A program made the position numbers and the translations under genes. DNA of 64,000 bases from JACVRN01 sp036389255 (GTDB lineage Bacteria > Acidobacteriota > Blastocatellia > Pyrinomonadales > Pyrinomonadaceae), in the NCBI GenBank assembly GCA_036389255.1, contig DASVQI010000024.1, forward strand, positions 186,001-250,000, in the 5' to 3' direction. The notes under the pieces are model-generated. The model was not told where the DNA came from. It did no database searches and saw nothing but the letters and a program-made list of their open reading frames with translations. Shown here in pieces: positions 57,693 to 64,000 of this stretch. Numbering within the stretch: the stretch's first letter is position 1; every line of letters begins with the position of its first letter.

Positions 57693-58303
57693 TTGATCCT
57701 CCCGATGACTGTGACGCCGCCGCGCACACGCTCGCCCTCTCGCACAGTTACTTCGACTTCCGGCGGCAGTATAAGGTCTGTGCGCGAGCTGAATTTTATC
57801 AGTCCAAAGCGCTCTCCGAGAATTAAATTATCGCCAGCGCGCTTCCAGCATACAATTCTGCGCGCAAGTATTCCCGCAATCTGTTTACAGACGACCGTGA
57901 TGCGCTCGCCCTGTATGGTCAGAGCGTTCTGCTCGTTGACCAGACTTGCTTCATCTTTGGTAGCCATCAGAAACTTGCCGCGCGTGTAAGAGACGTTCGT
58001 GATTGTGCCCGCGACGGGCGCTCTGTTGATGTGTACGTCGAAGGGGGAAAGAAAGATGCTGACGACCGTCGGAGATTCTCCTTCTTCTGGAGACAGATGC
58101 TCTATGCGGGTGACGCGGCCGTCTGCGGGCGAGACTACAAGACTGCTGTCGGTAGGAGTCGCGCGCTTAGGGTCACGAAAGAAGTAGGCCATGAAGGCCG
58201 CTAGAATGATAAAGGGGATGCTCACAGGCCAGTAGCCGAAGGCCGCTACTACCAGCGCCAGCACGATTGGAACGATGACGTATGGATAACCCTCACGGGC
58301 CAT
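57689..58303 (-). CDS. psd: Phosphatidylserine decarboxylase-family protein with FSSR motif
   Basis: A 204-residue short-form decarboxylase with an N-terminal hydrophobic segment ('YPYVIVPIVLALVVAAFGYWPVSIPFIILAAFMAYFFRDP'), 'VSPADGRVTRIE' and 'VSIFLSPFDVHINRAPVAGTI'. The pyruvoyl-forming site is 'GLIKFSSRTDLILPPE'. In most relatives the maturation site reads FGSR or LGST with Gly before the Ser; here Ser precedes Ser. Whether self-cleavage still occurs cannot be told. Co-directional overlap with pssA supports phosphatidylethanolamine synthesis. Confidence 0.9.
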   Translation of the reverse strand: MAREGYPYVIVPIVLALVVAAFGYWPVSIPFIILAAFMAYFFRDPKRATPTDSSLVVSPADGRVTRIEHLSPEEGESPTVVSIFLSPFDVHINRAPVAGTITNVSYTRGKFLMATKDEASLVNEQNALTIQGERITVVCKQIAGILARRIVCWKRAGDNLILGERFGLIKFSSRTDLILPPEVEVTVREGERVRGGVTVIGRIK

Positions 58304-58375
58304 AACCGTTTAAGCGTCCTTATTAATAAACTTAGAATTGTTCCTGCTTTAAGTCTAAAACGTTTCAGCTAATAA

Positions 58376-58425
58376 GGGAAACGGGGGCGCGCATGATTTT
58401 GGCGTCCCCCGTCCCCGAGTTTCCC
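58376..58425. other. Interrupted inverted repeat between psd and the YdcH-like gene
   Basis: GGGAAAC (58376-58382) pairs with GTTTCCC (58419-58425), and inside it CGGGGG pairs with CCCCCG, with a 7-nt bulge. It is a likely terminator or attenuator between the minus-strand ydcH-like gene and psd. Confidence 0.45.
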
Positions 58426-58495
58426 TGCCCTTTTCAAATCGGCGGGATAAGTTTTAAGGCCCTCCTTTGCGGGCGGCCCGGCTCCTCTGAGTAGC

Positions 58496-58738
58496 TTAGT
58501 GCGAAGAGCTGTGGTCTTTCTGGTATTGCACGATAATGGAATGCATCTGATCTTTAATGGCAAGCTTCTTTTTCTTAAGAGTAATTTCCTCCAATTGCTC
58601 CTCGTCACTAGGGTATGCAAGCGCGGATAACTCTGTGAGCCGTGCTTCATAACGACCATGCTCTCTGGCCAGTTCGCGAAACTCAGGATCGGTTGCCATG
58701 AGCTGCTCTTTTAAGCTATCCGTCGTCGTCATTTCCAT
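58496..58738 (-). CDS. YdcH/DUF465-family small protein
   Basis: An 80-residue, mostly helical protein ('DPEFRELAREHGRYEARLTELSALAYPSDEEQLEEITLKKKKLAIKDQMHSIIVQYQ'), matching the DUF465/YdcH pattern of paired helices with LKKKKLxxKD. Function unknown; family members are abundant cytosolic proteins. The start may be Met 58738 or 58732. Its neighbours are psd downstream and rimI upstream, on the same strand. Confidence 0.82.
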   Translation of the reverse strand: MEMTTTDSLKEQLMATDPEFRELAREHGRYEARLTELSALAYPSDEEQLEEITLKKKKLAIKDQMHSIIVQYQKDHSSSH

Positions 58739-58879
58739 TTCAGAGATGCCTCCTTCCAGATGCGAAAAAAACTTTCAATGAATTTTGCCGGAACAGCTTC
58801 AGATAGCCCCGGCACATACCACTTTCTTTGCGACGTCGAAAATGTTAACGCAAAGGTTATATCTATTTCAAGTTAAAGT

Positions 58880-59386
58880 TTAAAGAAGCCGCGCCGTCAT
58901 CACCAGCGCATCTTCCGTCGGGTCTGCGTAGTAATGCGCTCGCCGCCCGCTCACCTCGAAGCCGAATTTTCTGTAAAGCTTTTGCGCGGTGAGATTCGAC
59001 GCCCTGACCTCAAGAAACGAGCGACGCGCGCCGCGTTTTCGTCCTTCTACAAGGGCCGCGCCGAGAAGCTGCGAGCCTATGCCGCCCTGACGCAAGCCCG
59101 CGCGCACGGCCATGTTGTTGACGTGAAGCTCGTCCGCAGTCAGACGCGTGGCTATAAATCCCAGTATCGAAAAGCCCCCAATCCTGCGGTCGTGTCGCAG
59201 TGGCCGCGCGACCAGCATGATGGTTTCCGTGGGTCGCGCAAGCTCACCGAAATATGCGTCCCAGCCCCAGCGACTGAGGCCCGATGATTCTTCAATCTCG
59301 ACCACCTCAAGGAGGTCGTGCTCGCTCATCTGCGCAATCAGGGCGTTGGCCTCTGCGCGCGTCTTTTCTACCCCTGTGTAAGACAT
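58880..59386 (-). CDS. rimI: Ribosomal-protein-alanine N-acetyltransferase RimI-like
   Basis: A 168-residue GNAT acetyltransferase: 'LHVNNMAVRAGLRQGGIGSQLLGAALVEGRKRGARRSFLEVRASNLTAQKLYRKFGFEVSGRRAHYY'. The RQGGIGSQLL loop binds acetyl-CoA, and LEVRASNLTAQKLYRKFGF is typical of RimI, which acetylates the N-terminal Ala of ribosomal protein S18. The gene overlaps tsaB by 19 bp, a usual pairing. A start at the second Met (about 59329) would shorten the overlap. Confidence 0.88.
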   Translation of the reverse strand: MSYTGVEKTRAEANALIAQMSEHDLLEVVEIEESSGLSRWGWDAYFGELARPTETIMLVARPLRHDRRIGGFSILGFIATRLTADELHVNNMAVRAGLRQGGIGSQLLGAALVEGRKRGARRSFLEVRASNLTAQKLYRKFGFEVSGRRAHYYADPTEDALVMTARLL

Positions 59387-60171
59387 TTTTCCTTTAGCTC
59401 TGCATCTGAAGGGCGAACGTAGATGGCCTGAAGCTCTTCCGGCCTGCCCGTCTCTCCGCGCTGCTGTCTCTCAAAGGCCAGAAGCCCTACGTACACCGCC
59501 AGATTCTCCGGCGACTTCGCAAGCGTCCACAGTCCTTCCTGCTCCCTAGCCTGCTCAAGGCTCTCTTCTATAAATGCGATTCTCTCTTCGTCGGCTACGG
59601 CGCGAATCTTTTCTCGCTGCGCGTCCGCGCCTTCTCCTATCCAGCGAACATTGCGAAGCCCTCTATACGTTTCCAGCAGAATCTGCGGGGCCACATGCGC
59701 GGGCTTGTCAAGCGGCGAGACTTTGAGCGGCTCTTCAACACGGAAGCTCTGTGCGAAAAGCTCACCGCGTCCTGCCGGGAGCAGCGCCGCGACCCTCTCG
59801 CCAAGACCTGCCGCAAGCGCCAAAGCTTCCAGAGTCGGCACGCCGACTACCCTGCGCTCAAGCGTGGAGGCCAGTCCTTTGACGGTAGCAACTCCTATAC
59901 GCAGGCCCGTGAAGCTGCCGGGGCCGAGCGCCACCGCGAACAGTTCCACATCCCCTAAGCCAGCGCCCGCTTCAGACAATGCCTGACTTATCAGCTCAAG
60001 CAAATCCGTAGAGTGCGAGCGAGAGGCGTCGCCCGTGCCGTATGAAAGAAGCGCTTTGCCGCGCGAGACTGCAACGCTGCCCGCGCGCGTCGCCGTCTCT
60101 ATGCTGAGAATCAGAGGCTCTTCCCTTTCCTCGACCACTCGAATACTCTCGTCCTGTAAAATTCGTGCCAA
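59368..60171 (-). CDS. tsaB: tRNA threonylcarbamoyladenosine biosynthesis protein TsaB
   Basis: A 267-residue actin-like ATPase-fold protein: 'ILSIETATRAGSVAVSRG', 'HSTDLLELISQALSEAG', 'VALGPGSFTGLRIGVATVKGLASTLERRVVGVPTLEALAL' and 'LLPAGRGELFAQSF'. TsaB partners TsaD and TsaE in making t6A37 on tRNAs. The first 14 residues (MARILQDESIRVVE) are extra relative to most homologues. Overlap with rimI gives a co-translated pair. tsaD is not in the window. Confidence 0.93.
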   Translation of the reverse strand: MARILQDESIRVVEEREEPLILSIETATRAGSVAVSRGKALLSYGTGDASRSHSTDLLELISQALSEAGAGLGDVELFAVALGPGSFTGLRIGVATVKGLASTLERRVVGVPTLEALALAAGLGERVAALLPAGRGELFAQSFRVEEPLKVSPLDKPAHVAPQILLETYRGLRNVRWIGEGADAQREKIRAVADEERIAFIEESLEQAREQEGLWTLAKSPENLAVYVGLLAFERQQRGETGRPEELQAIYVRPSDAELKEKCLTQG

Positions 60172-60209
60172 GAAGAGTCCGCCTGTAAGCGCCCGTGTCG
60201 CATGAAAAA

Positions 60210-60239
60210 TTGACAGCTACTCTTTTGACGCGAGATTAT
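60210..60239 (+). promoter_or_regulatory. Putative sigma-70 promoter upstream of pfkA
   Basis: Consensus TTGACA (60210-60215), an 18-nt spacer and GATTAT (60234-60239), giving a leader of about 130 nt. It lies in the 203-bp divergent gap between tsaB and pfkA. Confidence 0.42.
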
Positions 60240-60374
60240 AGGCTGCACGCTGAGATTAAGGCAAACTTTAGAATTTAAGGGCAGGGGTGAAAGGCCGAAA
60301 GATGGGCGAGGCTTCCGGCATAGCTATTTGCGTGTAAAGGCCGGAACTGTAATTCTCTATCTTTATCTGTAATC

Positions 60375-61415
60375 ATGAAGAACCAAAGGGTAGGCATTCT
60401 GACAGGGGGCGGCGATTGCCCGGGCTTGAATGCGGTGATACGCGCCGTGGTGCGCCGGGCTCTGGTATCCCAGACTGAGGTCGTAGGAATCAGGAACGGC
60501 TGGCAGGGTCTTGTAGACGACGACGTGGAGCCGCTCAATCGTGATTCCGTGAGCGGCATACTGCCGAGAGGCGGAACAATTCTGGGAACCTCTCGCTTTA
60601 ATCCTACAGGCAACGCTGAGAATCTACGGAAGCTCGCGGCCAACTGGGAGAAGTACAACTTAAGCTCTTTGATTGTAGTGGGCGGCGAAGGGACTCTTTC
60701 GGCTGCGCTTGAGATGTGGCGCGAGCACCAGTACCCACTGGTCTGTATTCCCAAGACGATTGACAACGACATACGCGGAACCGACATGTCATTCGGCTTC
60801 GATACGGCGGTGCAGGTAGTGACGGAGGCCGTTGACCGGCTGCACTCTACAGCCGAGTCACATCACAGGGTGATGGTCGTAGAGGTCATGGGCCGTCACA
60901 CTGGCTGGATTGCCGCTTACGGCGGCATAGCTGGCGGCGCAGATGTGATTCTGGTGCCGGAGCATCCCTTCAAGCTCTCGCGCGTCTGCCAGATACTGAA
61001 GCACCGTATGGAGCAGGGGCGCGCCTTCTCCATAGTGGTCGTGGCCGAAGACGCTCACCCGCACCCGGACGAAGATTTTCTCTCAGGCGAAGTCAGGGAC
61101 AGCATCTATCGTCACGACCGGCTGGGCGGCATAGGCACAATACTGGCCTCCGAGATTGAGCGTTGCACAACCATAGAGACGCGCGTGACGAAGCTTGGCT
61201 ATGTACAGCGCGGCGGCACGCCCACGCCCTTCGACCGCGTGCTGGCCACGCGCTTCGGCGTCAAGGCTGTTGAGATGACGGAAGCGGAAGAGTGGGGGCG
61301 CATGGTTGCTCTCTCGGGCAATACAATTACGGGCATTTCCCTTGAAGATGCCGTGGGCGAATTGAAGACGCTGTCGGGAGAGATATACGGCGTGGCCGAG
61401 CTGTTTTTCGGTTGA
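60375..61415 (+). CDS. pfkA: 6-phosphofructokinase (ATP/PPi group III type)
   Basis: A 346-residue phosphofructokinase: 'GILTGGGDCPGLNAVIRAVVRRAL', 'VVGGEGTLSAALEMW', 'IPKTIDNDIRGTDMSFGFDTAVQV', 'VEVMGRHTGWIAAYGGIAGGADVILVPE' and 'LGYVQRGGTPTPFDRVLATRFG'. Gly in GGEGT points to ATP use, while Lys in PKTIDND is seen in both PPi enzymes and actinobacterial-type ATP enzymes. ATP is therefore favoured but not certain. It phosphorylates fructose-6-phosphate in glycolysis. Confidence 0.93.
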   Translation: MKNQRVGILTGGGDCPGLNAVIRAVVRRALVSQTEVVGIRNGWQGLVDDDVEPLNRDSVSGILPRGGTILGTSRFNPTGNAENLRKLAANWEKYNLSSLIVVGGEGTLSAALEMWREHQYPLVCIPKTIDNDIRGTDMSFGFDTAVQVVTEAVDRLHSTAESHHRVMVVEVMGRHTGWIAAYGGIAGGADVILVPEHPFKLSRVCQILKHRMEQGRAFSIVVVAEDAHPHPDEDFLSGEVRDSIYRHDRLGGIGTILASEIERCTTIETRVTKLGYVQRGGTPTPFDRVLATRFGVKAVEMTEAEEWGRMVALSGNTITGISLEDAVGELKTLSGEIYGVAELFFG

Positions 61416-61442
61416 GGCTCAGTTAAGAGGGCGCGCTTTTTC

Positions 61443-61472
61443 TTGACCGCGCGCGCCAGTCGGTGAAATTAT
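61443..61472 (+). promoter_or_regulatory. Putative promoter of the Ser/Thr kinase gene
   Basis: TTGACC (61443-61448), an 18-nt spacer and AATTAT (61467-61472), just after pfkA and about 50 nt before the kinase ATG. A by-eye match with a weak -10. Confidence 0.35.
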
Positions 61473-61520
61473 CATGAGGCTTTATCTCTTAAATCAAGGG
61501 TTCAACATCAAAGGGTTTCG

Positions 61521-63506
61521 ATGAAGCTTTGCCCCGTCTGCCAGCGTTGTTATGAGGACTCGGACGCGGTCTGTTCTTTTGATTCGACCGGGCTCGTTCC
61601 ATCTCGTCACGGCTCGCGCAATATTGCCGAGAAGTATCGCCTCGACCGTCTGCTCGGACGTGGCGGCATGGGCGCTGTCTACGAGGGGACGCATGTTGAC
61701 TTGGACAGGCCCGTCGCCATCAAGCTGCTCCTGCCGGATTTCACAGCCGACCCGGAAGCGCTCGAACGCTTTCGCAGGGAGGCCCGCGCGGCCGCGCGCC
61801 TCAATCACCCGAACGTTGCTGACACTTACGACTACGGCTCGCTTCCCGAAGGCGGGGCTTACATCATCATGGAGCTGATAGACGGCGACACTTTGCGCGA
61901 GCACATGGACGCAGTCGGCCAGTTGCCTTTCGGTGAAGCGATACGGATTGCGCGTCAGGTCACTAACGGAGTCGAAGCCGCGCACCGTCACAACATCACG
62001 CACAGGGACTTGAAGCCTTCGAACATAATCCTGACGCGCGACCACGACGGCCAGAAGCTGGCAAAGGTCGTGGACTTCAGCGTGGCGAAATTAAAGGAGG
62101 GGACGACTTCAGGAACGGCGCTGACGGCCACAGGCTCTCTGATTGGCACGCCGCGTTACATGGCCCCGGAGCAGTGCGCGGACAATAAGACGGATGCGCG
62201 CTCGGACATTTACAGCCTCGGCGTCATACTCTACGAGATGATAGCCGGGCGGGCTCCCTTCGAAGGCCCGACCACGACCGCCATAGCCATCAAGCACATT
62301 CAAACGCCGCCGCCGCCCGTGCAAGAGTTTCGACCGGACACACCGCCTGCCTTGCGCAGCTTGATTGAGCAGTCGCTTGCCAAATCGCCTTCGGACAGGC
62401 CGCAGACGGCGCAGGTATTCGCCGCGAAGCTGGATGAAGCTGCGAACGAATTGCCGCAGGCCGAACGCTTGGAGCAATCAACGGCCTTGGCGAATAACGC
62501 GGCTCAGGCTTCCGGCGAGAGGCGAACGCCGGACACGAATCGCCAGAAGATTGATAACGACCCCAGCACGAGACGCTCCGGCGAGCCAACTCTGGAAGAT
62601 TCGATTTCGAGCGAGGCGATAAACCCGCCGAGCGTGCAGTCTTACGCCGTCCTGACAGGCGAACAGGATGACGAGCTTGAGACAAAAGTCTCCGCGAAGG
62701 AGTCTGGCAAAGGCTCTGAGCCTCAGGACGACGGGAAAGCAATTGTACCGGAAGGGACAGCCACGGCTTCGACTGAAGCAGAGAGAAGGCCGGAAAACAA
62801 CTTCCCTCTTCTCTCTGAACATTCCAAGACGGCTCCCGTCACCGCGCCGGACACAAAAACCGGGAAGGCTGCGGAGGCATCTGTCTCTACGCCATCTCGT
62901 TCAAATTTTCTGCCCTTCATAGTAGTGGCAGCTCTAGTGCTGTTCGTGGGCCTAGGCATCTTCCTTTTTGTCTTCAGAGGAACATCCCGCACGGGTGAGA
63001 CGGAGAATCGTTCAGCAGCCGTACAGAACGGGAATGCGGCTCCGGCTGTTAATGTAAATGGCCCTGCCCGGACAGATAATCAACCGGCGTTATCGGACGC
63101 CGGAGCCTCTCCTTCGCCTGCTTCTTCTACTGACGCACGCGCGGAGCTTCAATCGCTCAGAGACGAATGGATAGATGCTACTCGTGCGCGAAACCTGAAC
63201 AAGCTCATCTCGTTTTACCCTCCTGTGGTAGAGACTTTCTACCTGAAGCGCAACGTGCCGCGCGCGTCCGTACGCTCGGAGAAGCAGCGATTGATGGAGC
63301 AGGCCACTTCCATAGAGCTTGAGACGGGCCAGCCGGAAATCAATCTGAGCGCGGACGGGCGCTCGGCCACCATGACCTTTCGCAAGAGCTGGAATTTCAG
63401 GGGCGCTCTAAATTCAAGCGGCGAGGTCGTACAGGAGCTTCGCTGGGCGAAGACGGACGAAGGCTGGAAGATTGTCAGCGAGCGCGACAAAGGAGTCTTA
63501 CGCTGA
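61521..63506 (+). CDS. Transmembrane Ser/Thr protein kinase with zinc ribbon and NTF2-like sensor
   Basis: A 661-residue PknB-type receptor kinase. Residues 1-25 are a Cys-rich knuckle ('CPVCQRCYEDSDAVCSFD'). The kinase domain (about 40-310) has 'LLGRGGMGAVYEG', Lys68 in 'VAIKLLL', H161-R-D in 'HRDLKPSNIIL', and D185-F-S187 in place of DFG, then 'GTPRYMAPEQ' and 'SDIYSLGVILYEM'. A long acidic, disordered linker (about 320-455) leads to one transmembrane helix ('FLPFIVVAALVLFVGLGIFLFVF'). An extracytoplasmic NTF2-like domain ends the chain ('LRDEWIDATRARNLNKLISFYPP...WKIVSERDKGVLR'). The ligand is unknown. Confidence 0.92.
   Translation: MKLCPVCQRCYEDSDAVCSFDSTGLVPSRHGSRNIAEKYRLDRLLGRGGMGAVYEGTHVDLDRPVAIKLLLPDFTADPEALERFRREARAAARLNHPNVADTYDYGSLPEGGAYIIMELIDGDTLREHMDAVGQLPFGEAIRIARQVTNGVEAAHRHNITHRDLKPSNIILTRDHDGQKLAKVVDFSVAKLKEGTTSGTALTATGSLIGTPRYMAPEQCADNKTDARSDIYSLGVILYEMIAGRAPFEGPTTTAIAIKHIQTPPPPVQEFRPDTPPALRSLIEQSLAKSPSDRPQTAQVFAAKLDEAANELPQAERLEQSTALANNAAQASGERRTPDTNRQKIDNDPSTRRSGEPTLEDSISSEAINPPSVQSYAVLTGEQDDELETKVSAKESGKGSEPQDDGKAIVPEGTATASTEAERRPENNFPLLSEHSKTAPVTAPDTKTGKAAEASVSTPSRSNFLPFIVVAALVLFVGLGIFLFVFRGTSRTGETENRSAAVQNGNAAPAVNVNGPARTDNQPALSDAGASPSPASSTDARAELQSLRDEWIDATRARNLNKLISFYPPVVETFYLKRNVPRASVRSEKQRLMEQATSIELETGQPEINLSADGRSATMTFRKSWNFRGALNSSGEVVQELRWAKTDEGWKIVSERDKGVLR
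63088..63099 (-). repeat. CGTCYGATAACG 12-mer, copy 8 (minus orientation)
   Basis: CGTTATCGGACG on the + strand within CCGGCGTTATCGGACGCCGG, in the linker-coding part of the kinase gene just after the transmembrane segment (encodes A-L-S-D-A). Confidence 0.6.
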
Positions 63507-63619
63507 CGATTGCCGCCTCCGGCCGCAGATTTTATCTATAGACCGCTTTGTGCTTTAATCTCATTTTCAATGCCTCATCGCACGTTTCGTAATCTGCTCC
63601 CGTTGATTAAGCATTTTTT

Positions 63620-64000
63620 ATGATGAGTTCTAATGCGACGCCGATGATTCGGCAATATTTTGAATTGAAGCGAGAGCATCCCGGCACGATTCTCTTTTTC
63701 CGGCTGGGCGATTTCTACGAGCTTTTCTTTGACGACGCGCTGACCGGCTCGCGCGAGCTTGAGATAACGCTGACGGCACGGCACAAGGAGAGAGGCGACC
63801 CCATTCCCATGTGCGGCGTGCCTCATCACGCGGCAGCCGGTCACATAGCAAGGCTTGTGCGTAAGGGCTACCGGGTGGCCATCTGCGAGCAGACGGAAGC
63901 CGCTTCCAAGACGAAGAAGCTCGTCAGGCGCGAGGTAGTCCGCATCATCACGCCCGGCACTGCCATTGACCCGCAGCTTCTGGAGTCGCGTGAAGCTATC
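63620..64000 (+). CDS. mutS: DNA mismatch repair protein MutS (N-terminal part)
   Basis: The first 127 codons of mutS, running off the window end. It begins MMSSNATPMIRQYFELK and continues 'DTILFFRLGDFYELFFDDA'-like sequence ('GTILFFRLGDFYELFFDDALTGSRELEITLTARH'), 'IPMCGVPHHAAAGHIARLVRKGYRVAICEQTE' and 'VVRIITPGTAID'. The Phe-x-Glu of the mismatch-reading wedge normally lies in FFRMGDFYELF, which is present. The start is ATG 63620 or 63623, after TTTTTT with no Shine-Dalgarno. Confidence 0.95.
   Translation, partial: MMSSNATPMIRQYFELKREHPGTILFFRLGDFYELFFDDALTGSRELEITLTARHKERGDPIPMCGVPHHAAAGHIARLVRKGYRVAICEQTEAASKTKKLVRREVVRIITPGTAIDPQLLESREAI

Noticed and set aside
59833..59848. AGTCGGCACGCCGACT palindrome in tsaB
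   Set aside because: It encodes the conserved VGVPTLEAL segment and is imperfectly related to the other palindromes, so it is likely a coding coincidence.
60700..60800. PPi-dependent phosphofructokinase
   Set aside because: PKTIDND alone is also seen in ATP enzymes; Gly in GGEGT favours ATP, so no separate claim is made.

Overview
The window reads as a chromosomal stretch of an acidobacterium, most likely class Blastocatellia. Evidence for this is two secreted VWA proteins of the 'VWFA-related acidobacterial' type, a Ser/Thr kinase with a short N-terminal zinc ribbon, a single-chain LptF-LptG permease, hslUV, and GC content in the high fifties with heavy use of the ATA isoleucine codon. The assignment is inferred from gene content. 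No rRNA, tRNA, prophage, insertion sequence or CRISPR array was recognised, and gene density is high.

Layout. 0-15 kb (+): end of larC, folE, an M28 peptidase, metG, tatD, yajQ, a polyprenyl diphosphate synthase, a HARE-HTH protein, a sugar-phosphate nucleotidyltransferase with an AmgK-like sugar kinase, asnS, a methyltransferase overlapping a LOG-family gene, arginase and ddl. 15-21 kb (mostly -): secreted VWA protein, poorly known envelope proteins, a MobB-like P-loop protein (+), mltG and ruvX. 21-23.3 kb (+): an S41 (CtpA-like) protein that has lost its catalytic Ser and Lys, and an NTF2-like secreted protein. 23.4-30.3 kb (-): acyl-CoA carboxylase beta subunit, DUF402, transaldolase-like aldolase, FAH-family protein, FN3 lipoprotein, hslU and hslV. 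30.5-39.6 kb (+): class I amidotransferase, SDR, a Clp_N-DUF1343 (NamZ) fusion, FmdE, VWA protein, small membrane proteins, recO and fused lptFG. 39.6-55.4 kb (mostly -): ahcY-metK, an unrecognised gene (+), parB-parA, DUF151, miaB, recN, ssb (+), accA, dnaE and guaA. 55.6-64 kb: PQQ-propeller protein, pssA-psd, ydcH-like, rimI-tsaB, pfkA, a receptor Ser/Thr kinase and the start of mutS.

Themes. Cell-wall metabolism recurs: ddl, mltG, an AmgK/MurU-like pair, and a predicted cytosolic NamZ fused to a Clp N-domain. Together these could form a MurNAc salvage route, which is an inference. DNA maintenance is also well represented (ruvX, recO, recN, ssb, dnaE, mutS, parAB).

The most unusual signals lie outside ordinary gene content. 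(1) Spacers between co-directional genes hold long inverted repeats built from short tandem units (GAGAGTCT-type nonamers at 11.7, 14.0 and 26.3 kb), and many genes begin directly after a T-run with no Shine-Dalgarno. (2) A 12-mer, CGTCYGATAACG, occurs eight times, always on + before 36.4 kb and always on - after 43 kb, so it points at the ahcY/metK/par region; one copy encodes the linker of the Clp_N-NamZ fusion. (3) Several enzymes have changed key residues: the S41 protein, an NGD-to-NGK nucleotidyltransferase, a DFG-to-DFS kinase and an FSSR phosphatidylserine decarboxylase. All counts and alignments were made by eye.
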